Below, piece after piece: positions 53,244 through 63,200 of a DNA stretch of 63,290 nt (position 1 is its first letter; each line of letters starts with the position of its first letter). The notes beneath the pieces are model-generated. The model saw only the letters and a list, made by a program, of their open reading frames with translations. It did not search any database and was not told the origin of the DNA. This DNA comes from Pirellulaceae bacterium (lineage in GTDB: Bacteria; Planctomycetota; Planctomycetia; Pirellulales; Pirellulaceae). Where the stretch lies: assembly GCA_029243025.1 (NCBI GenBank), contig JAQWSU010000020.1, forward strand, positions 1 to 63,290, in the 5' to 3' direction. The position numbers and the translations under genes are program-made.

Positions 53244-53310
53244 ACAGGAATTTTGATTTCGAGCCATACCCGCAGGGCGAATCGATCCAGCTACCCGAAT
53301 AGGAGGCATC
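53244..53310 (+). repeat. Dispersed relict repeat, copy C
   Basis: Matches the first half of copy B. One frame reads NFDFEPYPQGESIQLPE then a stop. It lies between the end of the membrane-protein gene and the convergent FAD-oxidase gene. Confidence 0.6.
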
Positions 53311-53355
53311 ACAGCGGAGGGCAAACTTTGGATCTGCTTACTTCAAACAACCTGA

Positions 53356-54729
53356 CTAGCTGAACAACTTGGAATAGTGCCTGTACCAATCACTTTGAAA
53401 TCGCTCCTTTGGATCGTACTTGAGTTTCAACTTCAGGAATTCAGAAAATTGCGGATAGCAGGTTTCCACCTGTTGGCGAGTTGCCCATCGATGGTAAGTC
53501 AGATAGAAACATCCGTCATACTCGATCACTCGGTCGATTATTCGGCGAAAGTCTTCCTGGGCCTTGCAGATTCCCTCGCACGTATGGGGCACATGTAAGT
53601 TGCAAACAATACAGATACAGCGTTCCCTCGCCCAAGCGAGAAAACTCTCCGTATCTGGCTCGATGAACCGGATCGTTCCGTAAGTCATATCCACCTTATG
53701 TTGGACAAAGTCTTGCCGAACAGACTTCATAAACGGAATGAAGTTTTCCTTGGTAACATAGACCTCCGTGATCATTTCTGTCTCGTTGGCGTTTGCAACC
53801 GCTTCGATGTAACCCTCGATCACGTTAGAGAGTTGATGGGAATCGGACCAGTAGACCTGACCGGAGGTTCCCAGATAATACTGTTCGTACTTGCTGAACG
53901 CCTGCTCTTTATCCGTGCGAACCATCCGATACATCGCAGCCCAATCGGAACCGGACATGTGTTTCGAGTTTTCAGGTACCGGGATCTCTTCATCGACGGG
54001 CTTGTAACAGGAAAAGACGCCCGGATGAAACTCTTCGTCGCCCCCAAGGTTGACCGAATATTGACAATCACCATAGAGAAACCCGTCTTCAATCGCCGCT
54101 TCGACGTTGGGTAACAGATTTTTGACGGCGATTACCTCCACCCTACGCTTTACAACCTGTCGCGGAACGAGTCTCAGCGTCACCTGCGTAACAATGCCGA
54201 ACAGACCATATCCGCCAATAGCCAACGAAAACAGTTCCCGGTTTTCCTGTCGGCTGCATCCGAGCTTTTGACTGGCATGATTAACAAGAGTGAAGGATTC
54301 GATATCGCTTATCAACGGTGGAAATATCAAGCCTCGACCATGGATATTGGTCGACAATGAACCTCCAATCGAGACGTTATCGACGCCCGTCTGTTTCTGT
54401 CGAACGGCCCAAGTTTTCGAACTGCCGGCCTGTTCCCCGTGCAGGTAGTCAATCAACTCCGGCCACATCAATCCGCTTTCCACGGTGAGTAATCCGTTTT
54501 CGCGATCAAAATGGACAACCGCCTTAAATTCGCTCATGTCGAGCAGGATCGTTCCCGTTCCGAATTGTTGTCCGCCCATTGAATGCCGGCCACCCGCTAT
54601 CGATATCGCCAGATCGAGTTCCTCGGCCATTTTGAGGGCCTGCAGGATGTCGGACTCTGATTCAGGAACGATCACCGAATGAACCTGTGTCGAGTTCAGC
54701 TGTGATTGAATGTCGTTAACTTCTTCCAT
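53356..54729 (-). CDS. FAD-linked oxidase (VAO/PCMH fold)
   Basis: 457 residues. N-terminal FAD_binding_4 domain (about 15-190): SVIVPESESDILQALKMA, AGGRHSMGGQQFG with H49 at the place where related enzymes attach FAD covalently, GVDNVSIGGSLSTNIHGRG and GGYGLFGIVTQVTLRLVP. The C-terminal part is a substrate-cap domain like aldonolactone or cytokinin oxidases, ending with FYLTYHRWA and FKLKYDP-like LKLKYDPKERFQSDW. It oxidises an alcohol, amine or ring system with O2. ATG 54729 has a GAGGTG box eight bases upstream; the longer frame from 54792 would overlap the methyltransferase. It follows that gene by 19 bases, so the two likely form an operon of tailoring enzymes. Confidence 0.82.
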   Translation of the reverse strand: MEEVNDIQSQLNSTQVHSVIVPESESDILQALKMAEELDLAISIAGGRHSMGGQQFGTGTILLDMSEFKAVVHFDRENGLLTVESGLMWPELIDYLHGEQAGSSKTWAVRQKQTGVDNVSIGGSLSTNIHGRGLIFPPLISDIESFTLVNHASQKLGCSRQENRELFSLAIGGYGLFGIVTQVTLRLVPRQVVKRRVEVIAVKNLLPNVEAAIEDGFLYGDCQYSVNLGGDEEFHPGVFSCYKPVDEEIPVPENSKHMSGSDWAAMYRMVRTDKEQAFSKYEQYYLGTSGQVYWSDSHQLSNVIEGYIEAVANANETEMITEVYVTKENFIPFMKSVRQDFVQHKVDMTYGTIRFIEPDTESFLAWARERCICIVCNLHVPHTCEGICKAQEDFRRIIDRVIEYDGCFYLTYHRWATRQQVETCYPQFSEFLKLKLKYDPKERFQSDWYRHYSKLFS

Positions 54730-54748
54730 GACTGGCACCTCATTGCTT

Positions 54749-55660
54749 TCAATTTCCCGAATTTGGGTGGACCACCAACGCAATGTTCTCACCGATTGCC
54801 AAGGTGGCTTGGCGATTTTTTTCAGTCAACCATTCCAACCGCAAGTCCTGGTGTGTTTTGTGTTCAAGTAACTGAAACCCTGATTTTGCCAGGAATGCAG
54901 GCAACTCAGAGCTCTTGATTCCCCAGGTAAAACGCTCGTGCTGAAATGCCAGCCACAGCGATGTTGCGAGCCGTTCGTTCTGAAAACTGAAATTCTGAGG
55001 TTTCAGCTCCTCCATGTAGGTGAAAATAAATTTTGAACCCAATGCTTGCGCTGCGATGCACTGCAACATTTCCCGAACACGTGCTTCGCTCAAGTACATT
55101 GCCAGGCCTTCGGCAATAAAGAGCGTTGATATTTTGGGATCGTATTCCGGACAACCAGCGAGCGCGGAGGCTAGGGTTTGACAGGACAGGTCAACGGCGA
55201 AGAAATGACACTTTCCCGAGGCGAGCTGAAAACGTTCGATCGCAGCCGTCTTGACGATCTGCGTAGCGGGATGATCCAGTTCGATGATCGACAGCCAGGG
55301 CATCTCGGCCGACAGACGAAGACTTAGTGTGTCGAAACCGGATCCGATGATAACGATTTGATGGATCCCCCCCGAAACGGCCGATCGTACAAGCGACTCA
55401 ATACACCGCTTACGTAGCACCTGATGCAAGTAGATACCGGGTACCGAACCAGCCTGGAGTACCTGGCATTGTTTCAGCAGCATAGCGCGTCGCAATCTCG
55501 CACTGCCCCAAAAACGTTGGGAATTAATGTGCATGGTCATGGCCGCCGTATAACGACTTAATGTCTCTGGTACTTCGATCGACAAGGCAGGTTGTTGGGA
55601 AACCCAGTAGATCCCGTTGGACACAAATTTGGCAGTTCGACTGGCCTGATCTTGCTTCAT
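54749..55660 (-). CDS. SAM-dependent O-methyltransferase of the PPM / leucine carboxyl methyltransferase family
   Basis: 303 residues. Motif I is IVIIGSGFDTLSLRL (about 99-113), followed by the acidic strand IIELDHPATQ; later STLFIAEGLAMYLSEARVREML (about 178-199) is the typical FVAEGVLMYL-like segment of this family. RKRCIESLVR just before motif I is also usual (R-x-R-x-x-D/E). Members methylate carboxyl groups or hydroxyls of polyketides and peptides. ATG 55660 is the start. It lies 551 bases downstream of the NRPS on the same strand and directly upstream of the FAD oxidase, so it probably tailors an NRPS product. Confidence 0.85.
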   Translation of the reverse strand: MKQDQASRTAKFVSNGIYWVSQQPALSIEVPETLSRYTAAMTMHINSQRFWGSARLRRAMLLKQCQVLQAGSVPGIYLHQVLRKRCIESLVRSAVSGGIHQIVIIGSGFDTLSLRLSAEMPWLSIIELDHPATQIVKTAAIERFQLASGKCHFFAVDLSCQTLASALAGCPEYDPKISTLFIAEGLAMYLSEARVREMLQCIAAQALGSKFIFTYMEELKPQNFSFQNERLATSLWLAFQHERFTWGIKSSELPAFLAKSGFQLLEHKTHQDLRLEWLTEKNRQATLAIGENIALVVHPNSGN

Positions 55661-56211
55661 GATTGCAAACCGAAACGCCGGCTGAGGGGTAGTAAAGTTG
55701 GGTCGCTAAAAATTGTCATCGTAGTAGCTGAAAATCGAATTTCGCTCGCTAAGTTGGGTGGCTCAACCCTCCAAACATGATCGCCTGCAAGAATCATCGA
55801 ATGGCGTGTCGCCGGCATTGCTTCAGCAGCCGATCACTGCGTGGTAGGGGGTTTGCCCACCCGTTGCGATGAAATGTCGAGATTCGCCAAAATCATTTGT
55901 GCAGACGAATTTACGCTTTCGATAGGCGACTAACCACCGGAAAAAGAAAAAAAGCCGAGGAACTTTCGGGCAGGCTGTGATTGCGTGTTGAGCAATTCGA
56001 CGACCGTGGTAAGCGGAATATTCCGCGTTTTCGACCGCATCCGCGGTAAGCGGGGACGGCAGCACTCAATAATGTCGCGGGGACCAGTTTGTCTGTGGCA
56101 GCGCAAACTGTTGTCGAAGCCGGAAACGGTCATCACCGAAGTAACATTGAACCACCATCTACGCGAAGCAGCTCAGCTTCGGTCAACTCAAGAAGTCTGA
56201 GACGCGGCTGA
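55661..56211. other. Gap between NRPS and methyltransferase genes
   Basis: 551 bases without a secure gene. A 68-codon minus-strand frame (55930-56136) looks basic and Cys-containing but has no family and no start site. The gap probably contains the promoter of the methyltransferase-oxidase pair. Confidence 0.5.
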
Positions 56212-59200
56212 TCAACGTATTTCATCGCCGACTCTAATCATCGATTGGAGGCGATTATTAGCGCGTTCGCTCAGTAATCGATTGATTATCTCAATCATTT
56301 TATCAACGTTTGGATGTTCCAAGATACTGACATGATCTCCAGGTACGGCATGAATTCCTAGCTGGTCAACAAAGCGATTCCAGCCCCGATCTGGAGGCAA
56401 TCCATGTAGCAATCCTTGTGTCTTCGCGATAATCAGATCTACCCGACCAGCATAGGATTCGGGTTGGTAATCTCGACAGGCAGCATAAACAATTCGCATC
56501 AACTCACGATTCTGCACGGGTAAGATTGTTTCATCCCAGATATCGGAAAACTCCACCGAGGCAGATGCGGGCGAACTAATTTGACGCCAACTTCTTCGAG
56601 TAAACCGAAGCGCCCGATCGAAAAATGACGAATCGGAAAAGCGTTTCCATTCTTCCAGACACCAAGACGGGAAATTGGCGGCGATTCGATATCTTTTTCT
56701 CAATCGCCCCGCAAAATCGATTTTCTGCCCACGCGTCCCTGGACCAATATCGATCACCACGAGTAGATCAATTTGAGCGCCCCGTGCGGCAAGAACGCTG
56801 GCAACCTCATACGCCATCATCCCGCCATAAGAAAAACCCATGAGTGCATAGCTCCCGGTGGGCTGATAGGCCTGCAACGTATCGGCAAGAATGACTGCCG
56901 TATGGCGGAAGTCCCGAAAGTGATCAATGAACTCTGCTTCCAAACAGGGCTGAACGCCAAAACTCGGACAGTCGATTGACTCCACGATGGCTGTCGAGAT
57001 CACGGTTTCCCCTGTAACCCCCGGCATAATAAACAGCGGGCGACCTTGGCCGTTCTGGCGCAAGGGCACAACTTCGGCTATCTCCAAACTTGAATTTGTT
57101 TTTAAGCTGCAATTCGAGACGAGCTTAGCACAGTGAGCGATCGTACCCTGTTGAAACAAAAGCGCAAGTGGGATCTTTCGCCCCCACTTTTGATCAATCC
57201 GACCGAATATTTCGAGGGCCAAAATCGAATCGCCCCCGAGTTCGAAAAAGTTGTCGTGAACACCGATAGAATCAACGCCAAGTATTTCCGACCAAATCGT
57301 CGCTAGTTCTTCCTCGGTCCCATTGCGAGGTGCAACAAATTCACTATCAACTTTTGGACGAGAATAATCCAAATCCGGTAGAGCCCGGCGATTAACTTTG
57401 CCACTCGGTCCCAGCGGCAGCTTATCGAGCACAACAAAGCGTGCCGGGATCATAAAACGGGGAAGTTTATTCTCGAGATAGCGTCGCAGTTGCCCGATTT
57501 CAAAGGCGGGTTCGCCTGAAGTCGCCACATAGGCAATCAATTGATTAGCACCCAAACGATCCTTTCTGGGAACCACGACTGTCGCAGTGACCAGTGGATG
57601 TCGTCCGAGCACCTCCGCAACATGCCCCGTTTCTACTCGATAGCCACGAATCTTCGTCTGTTCATCACCGCGGCCAAGAAATTGCACAAACCCATCGGCC
57701 AAATATCGAACACGATCACCTGTGCGGTAAAGAACATCGCCACCGGATTTAGAAAAGGGATCAGGTACGAATCGTTCGGCTGTTAAATCGGGTCGATTCA
57801 AATAGCCGCGAGAAATCCGTCCGCCAACATACAATTCACCCGCTACTCCACATGGCACGGGTTGTTGATGCGCATCCAGAATGTAGATTCGTTGGTCTTT
57901 ATGACGTCGTCCAATCGTATCGCTGATTCCGATGTCCGATCGCGTCAAATCGACGGTGGTCGCACCAGGGGCTTCGGTGGTCCCATAGATGATTTCCAAA
58001 GTTGCATCGAGTCGGGTCAAAAAATCGTCTCGCATTTCAACTGATAGATGTTCACCGAAACAGATTACACGATTCAAAGATGTACACCGTTCCACACCCG
58101 GAGTATTCAAAATTTGCCTTAACATCGAAGGTACAAAATTTGTCATATTGATTCGGTGCTCTACCATGAAGTCAACGATCCGGCTGCTCTCAAGTCGAAT
58201 TTCAGGGGGAGCGATCACAATCATGCCACCGGTCGTCAGTGGCATGAACATCTCCGCTTGAAACGGAGTAAGCCCAATTCCAGCTTTCATCAAGTGTCGG
58301 CTTTGAGGTTGACCATCTTTCCTTTGCGGACGCAGCAGACTCTTTCCGTGTAGTGCCACAACCGCTTTGGGTTCGCCCGTCGATCCAGAGGTGTAGAAGA
58401 CGGTGGCAGAATTGTTAATCAGAAGTCGGTTGCGTGGGCGCTGCTGGCTTTCGGCAGATAGGACAGATTCCCATTCAGTGTCAACACAAAGCAAAGGAAT
58501 TCCAGCATCCGGAAGAAACTCAGCATATCTCTCTTGCGACAGCAGCAAAATAACTTGGGCGTCTTTTATGATGTAGACAAGCTGCTCGACGGGATAAGTT
58601 AAATCCAAAGGCACACAAACCCCCCCGGCTTTGGTCACAGCTAATGTTGCAATCACCAATTCCGGCGAGGGCTCCATGCTCAAACCGACTGAGATTTCAG
58701 GGCCAACCCCCTGTTTAATCAGGTAATTTGCCAGCTGATTTGCACGCTGCTCCAATTCTCGATAGGTGAGGGATACGGGAGATGCAGCGACTCTAGGCGC
58801 GGGGCCCTCCGAGGTGACCCGATGGACAATTGGCGTCTCGGGAACAATGACGGCCAAAGCATCCGGCGCACGATCGACTTGCTCTTCAAATAGTTGTTGT
58901 CGAAAACAGCCGCCTTCGCTGGATTCACTGGATTCACTGGATTCACTGTCTGTGTTCCATTCCACCAACAGTTTTTCTCGTTCGGCATCGGTCAGCAGCG
59001 GCAACCTCGACACACACTGTCGTTGATCGTTAGCAATCGCCGCCAACAGAGTCTGAAAATGTCCGTTGAGGCGGACTAGTGCTTCCGCGTCAAAACAGCT
59101 TTCCTCACACTCAAATTGGCAGGACCAACCGCTTGACATTTTGGTGACACAAAGAGCGAAATCTACTTTGCCATTTGGCTCAAGAACTGGGTTCCCATCA

Positions 59201-59688
59201 GCGGTTAATGTCCGAAATAAGGCGACCATTGGATCGCTGTGCGGCATTCCGGCGTTGGGGTACAGAACAACAGCCAAATCTGCCGATGAGCTGCCCCTCT
59301 GTTCCCCTGCAACATCCACATGGTCTCGAATTCCTTGCAACAGCGACTCAAAAATCAACTCATCTGAAAATCCGAACAGTGATTCATCATCGTCAACAGC
59401 CGTCGGAATACCCAACTCATTTTTTAGATTGGCCAACCACATCTTTTTAATGTAAGAGTCGGGTTGGGCTTGGTTCGTCTTTGTAAGCTGTCGAAGACCT
59501 ATCTGCTCAGCGGCCGTATATCGATAGAGCAACACCTGAAAGGTGGCTAACATCGCCATCGGCAAAGTGACACCATCAGCGCAGCAGGTTGCTTCAAGCT
59601 GTTTGATCAACTTCGTATCACACTGCGCGATCAGAACGGGACGTTGGCCCCTACGACTCGCCGACTTGTTTTGTTGTCCACTTTCCAT
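56212..59688 (-). CDS. NRPS module with half condensation domain, atypical adenylation domain, PCP and thioesterase
   Basis: 1158 residues. Residues about 1-245 match only the C-lobe of a condensation domain (ATFQVLLYRYT, NGKVDFALCV); no HHxxxDG is present. After an SES-repeat linker, the A domain (about 265-800) has FYTSGSTGEPKAV, YGTTEAPG, LYRTGDRVRYL and GPSGKVNRRALP with the catalytic Lys. The pocket lacks the Asp that binds the amino group; by-eye code TPANIFIGAK. So a non-alpha-amino acid substrate or an inactive domain is likely. PCP site is LGGDSILAL. TE has S in GFSYGGMMA and H in PGDHVSIL. ATG 59688 has GGAG seven bases before; ATG 59709 directly after mbtH is an alternative. It is co-transcribed with mbtH. 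Confidence 0.9.
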   Translation of the reverse strand: MESGQQNKSASRRGQRPVLIAQCDTKLIKQLEATCCADGVTLPMAMLATFQVLLYRYTAAEQIGLRQLTKTNQAQPDSYIKKMWLANLKNELGIPTAVDDDESLFGFSDELIFESLLQGIRDHVDVAGEQRGSSSADLAVVLYPNAGMPHSDPMVALFRTLTADGNPVLEPNGKVDFALCVTKMSSGWSCQFECEESCFDAEALVRLNGHFQTLLAAIANDQRQCVSRLPLLTDAEREKLLVEWNTDSESSESSESSEGGCFRQQLFEEQVDRAPDALAVIVPETPIVHRVTSEGPAPRVAASPVSLTYRELEQRANQLANYLIKQGVGPEISVGLSMEPSPELVIATLAVTKAGGVCVPLDLTYPVEQLVYIIKDAQVILLLSQERYAEFLPDAGIPLLCVDTEWESVLSAESQQRPRNRLLINNSATVFYTSGSTGEPKAVVALHGKSLLRPQRKDGQPQSRHLMKAGIGLTPFQAEMFMPLTTGGMIVIAPPEIRLESSRIVDFMVEHRINMTNFVPSMLRQILNTPGVERCTSLNRVICFGEHLSVEMRDDFLTRLDATLEIIYGTTEAPGATTVDLTRSDIGISDTIGRRHKDQRIYILDAHQQPVPCGVAGELYVGGRISRGYLNRPDLTAERFVPDPFSKSGGDVLYRTGDRVRYLADGFVQFLGRGDEQTKIRGYRVETGHVAEVLGRHPLVTATVVVPRKDRLGANQLIAYVATSGEPAFEIGQLRRYLENKLPRFMIPARFVVLDKLPLGPSGKVNRRALPDLDYSRPKVDSEFVAPRNGTEEELATIWSEILGVDSIGVHDNFFELGGDSILALEIFGRIDQKWGRKIPLALLFQQGTIAHCAKLVSNCSLKTNSSLEIAEVVPLRQNGQGRPLFIMPGVTGETVISTAIVESIDCPSFGVQPCLEAEFIDHFRDFRHTAVILADTLQAYQPTGSYALMGFSYGGMMAYEVASVLAARGAQIDLLVVIDIGPGTRGQKIDFAGRLRKRYRIAANFPSWCLEEWKRFSDSSFFDRALRFTRRSWRQISSPASASVEFSDIWDETILPVQNRELMRIVYAACRDYQPESYAGRVDLIIAKTQGLLHGLPPDRGWNRFVDQLGIHAVPGDHVSILEHPNVDKMIEIINRLLSERANNRLQSMIRVGDEIR
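58921..58947. repeat. 9-base tandem repeat in the NRPS linker
   Basis: GGATTCACT is repeated three times without gap, coding for the SES repeat between the C-lobe and the A domain. Copy number may vary between strains without breaking the frame. Confidence 0.9.
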
Positions 59689-59709
59689 CGATTCACTCCG
59701 ACATGACAT

Positions 59710-59952
59710 TCAGTTTGAGATCCATCTTTTTTGAGAGTAATCGGAGCGTTCCATCTGCTCAACAAGACTCGCTGGCCGCATATCAGTCCAGACTTCTTTG
59801 ATAAATGCCAAACATGCTTCTTTCGATCCCCTTTTTCCACCATTGTTCCAGCCCATCGGATTATCACAATCGTCGGACCAAATGGAGTACTGATTTTCAT
59901 GATTCACAACGACTCGATAAGCGGTGCCTTTCACCGGTTTGTTATCTTCCAT
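59710..59952 (-). CDS. MbtH-like NRPS accessory protein
   Basis: 80 residues from ATG 59952, which has an AGGAG box six bases upstream; the longer frame from 60000 is not needed. The family signature is complete: YRVVVNHENQYSIW, NPMGWNNGGKRGSKEACLAF and VWTDMRPASL, with the three conserved Trp. MbtH proteins bind the adenylation domain and are needed for its folding or activity. The stop codon is followed directly by an NRPS ATG (59709), so it likely serves that A domain and perhaps the upstream threonine-type one. Confidence 0.95.
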   Translation of the reverse strand: MEDNKPVKGTAYRVVVNHENQYSIWSDDCDNPMGWNNGGKRGSKEACLAFIKEVWTDMRPASLVEQMERSDYSQKRWISN

Positions 59953-60263
59953 TTTAGTCTCCTCAGCAACGAATTGATTGCCTCGATTTTTATTCGCCAA
60001 GTGAAGCTGAATAACTCGACAGGGTGATCGAGAGAACTCAGCCTCAGATCATTTCATCACTTCAGTTAGGGTGCATCACTCTCGCACAATCAGGCGTGCT
60101 GTAATCCAATCCCCAACCTTGATAATCGTCGCCTCTCAAAAGTCCACCTAACCAGCCAGTCTCACCGAAGCTGGCTTTTACACAAATTTCCGGGTAGCGA
60201 ACATGTTTGAGGTTTTTGTTCTAACATCAGACCTTCAGTGAGAAGTGAATTGCTTTGCCTCAG
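59953..60263. other. Gap between the two NRPS transcription units
   Basis: 311 bases without a gene. AGCCAG (60154-60159) and CTGGCT (60171-60176) form a short stem, but on the minus strand no T-run follows, so it is at best a weak terminator for the upstream NRPS. A promoter for mbtH should lie here. Confidence 0.45.
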
Positions 60264-63200
60264 CTAAATTTCGAGTCCTTGTAAAATTGATTCCAGAACC
60301 GACGTTAAATGTTCGACATGAGGCTCTTGAAGCATTGTGTAATGATCACCTGGTACTTCGAAGTGATCGAGTTCGTTAGAACATAACTGCCTCCAATGAG
60401 GCACGGGATTTAACTCTTGGACCCGATTGATGGGCTGCACAAAAGCGATTTTTCCCGGATAGTTTTCCTGAGGGCAATAACTACATTGTCCTCGTAGCGA
60501 CTGCTGATAGATGTCAAAATGTCGCGAAAATGTGCCAACAGGTAACCTGTCCGCCAATAGCTTGGCGTCCCGAAGACGTTGATGAATGAACCTGATTTTT
60601 TCGTTGAACGAAAAATCCTGACTGGCCTTTAAGCATTCCAAAATCTTCTCGTGAGGAATTCGAAACTCTCGTAGGTAGGCAAGTAAAATTGCCTGTTGAG
60701 ATGGAATTCGAACTCCCTTCGCAGCAATGTGAGTGTCGATCAGGAAGCATAAGGGAACCTCCTCGCCAATGGCACGCAGCCGTTGAGCCACTTTATAAGC
60801 CACAAGACCTCCAAATGACCAACCGCCAATCAAGTAGGGCCCTCGCGGCTGCGACTGGCGAATCACGGAGCAATAATGTTCAGCAAGTTGCTCTACCGAC
60901 AACGTTATAAGCCGATCATCATTGACTCCGGGATGCGTTAAACCATAGACATTTTCATCTTTATGAAGGCCCTTCACCAATGGGATGAAGGTTTGCACGG
61001 CGCCGGTCGCTGTAGCCACGAAATACAATGGTCTCTTGCTTGTTTTACCGATTTGAAGAGGAACACGCACCGAATTAAGATCATTCGAGACCGCTGAATC
61101 GACCTCTCCCCCATCTGTTTTGATTAACTCGGCAAACATGGCAATCGTGGGTTTATTGTACAAATCAGCCACCACGGGAGTTGCCCCAGCCCATTTCGAA
61201 ATTTTGGTAATCAGTTTCGGGGTGAGTAAGGAATGACCTCCGAGGGAGAAAAAATCGTCATGACGACCGATTTTCATTATGCCGAGAATCTCACACCAAT
61301 CGGCTGCAAGTCGCTGCTCAATCTTTCCTTGAGGTTCTTCCGACTTGTTAATCCACTTCTCTCTCTTCGGAGGCAGCAGTGTCCCCCGATCAATCTTGCC
61401 ATTCGCGTTAAGTGAAAAACGATCTACGATCACGAAATCTGAGGGTACCATGTAACTGGGTAAGTGCGACACAAGATAATTTCGCAAATCCGTCACGAGT
61501 AGGTTTCGTTTATTGTGTGACTGACAATAGGCAACCAACCTCTGATCATCATGCCGATCTTTGAAACAGATCACCGCCGCATGGGAAATATCCGGATGCT
61601 GGTGCAGCACCCCTTCGATCTCTTCCAACTCGATACGAAAGCCTCGCAACTTCACCTGACGGTCGGTTCGTCCCAGGTACTCAAGCACCCCATCTTCACG
61701 CCATCGGCATCGATCACCGCTACGATAGAGCCGCGTTCCAGTTGCGTTTTCAAATGGCGCATCGACGAACCTTTCCGCTGTCAATTTTTCCTGATTTAAG
61801 TAACCTTGTGCCAAACCGGCACCGCCAACATGCAATTCGCCCGGCACCCCAATCGGAACGGGCTGACGTTCAGCATCCAACACATAAATCTGATAACCGG
61901 GGATCGGGCGGCCAATGACAGCGTTTGTCGACTGATCAAGATCGTGACGGCTCAAAACATGATAGGTAACGTGAACTGTCGTTTCAGTAATCCCATACAT
62001 GTTCGTGAACTGAGCCTGTTGATTAGTATGGCATTCCAACCATGGACGCAACCGTTGTACATCCAGTGATTCCCCACCAAAAATCACATGTCGAAGGGAA
62101 TTATGCCGATCAACATCAATCGATTCTCTGGTGCCCTTTAATTGAAAAAAGGCAGAAGGCGTTTGATTCAAAACCGTCACACGCTCATCTTCGATCAGCT
62201 GTGAAAATGCTTCTGGTGAACGACTAACGTCAAAGGGAACAACCACCAATCGCCCACCGTATAACAATGCGCCCCAAACCTCCCACATCGAAAAATCAAA
62301 GGCGATCGAATGAAAAAAGGTCCAAACGTCGTCTGCATTAAAATTGTATAACTCTTGCGTTGACCGGAATAATTGGATCAGCGAAGCATGCTTGACCAAT
62401 ACTCCCTTGGGGACGCCCGTCGTTCCCGAGGTATAAATCACGTAAGCAACGCCGTCGGATGAACGTTGCAATTTCGGGTTTTCAACACTTTCTGCTGAGA
62501 TTTGCGATCGCTCCCCGTCCAAACATACAAGCCTCGCATCGGGAGCCTGAAGTTTCTGAGACTCGCTATTTCTCGTCACAATCACCCGCAGCCCACCGTC
62601 CCGAATGATTCCGGCATTTCTTGCGGTCGGGCTGCTAGTGTCGAAAGGAACAAACGTACTGCCTGCTTTCACAATCCCCAACAACCCGATAATCAAATCC
62701 AGCGACCGTTCTATGTATAAACCAACAAGCTCACCAGGCGTTACGCCATCGCCAATCAAACGATGTGCTAACTGGTTAGAACGTTCATTCAGTTCCCGGT
62801 AGGTTAGTTTCTGATCTTCCCAGACGACCGCCACCGCATCTGGAGTACGTTCTACTTGCTGTTCAAACAGATCACTTAGACATTCTTCATCCGTAGAAGC
62901 TATTGCAACACCATTCCAATCAGCCAACAACTGCTGACGTTCCCAATCGGGTAATAGTGAAAGACGGCTGATCGCTTGGTCTGGATCGGCAAGGATGCTT
63001 TCCAACAGCACGTTCCAATGCCCGACCAATCGTTCGATTCGATCGCTGTCAAACAGGTCACTACTGTAAACGATCGTGCCCCGCAGTCCGCTTGGCTGTC
63101 GCCATAAATGGAATTCCAGATCAAAACGAGTCAGGTCGCTACACCCCAACCGTTTTTCCACTTCGAGTTCGTGCAACGCCAGATTCTGATCTTCGTAATC

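Noticed and set aside
60154-60176. Short hairpin considered as terminator of the threonine NRPS
   Set aside because: Only six base pairs, and no T-run on the strand that is transcribed.
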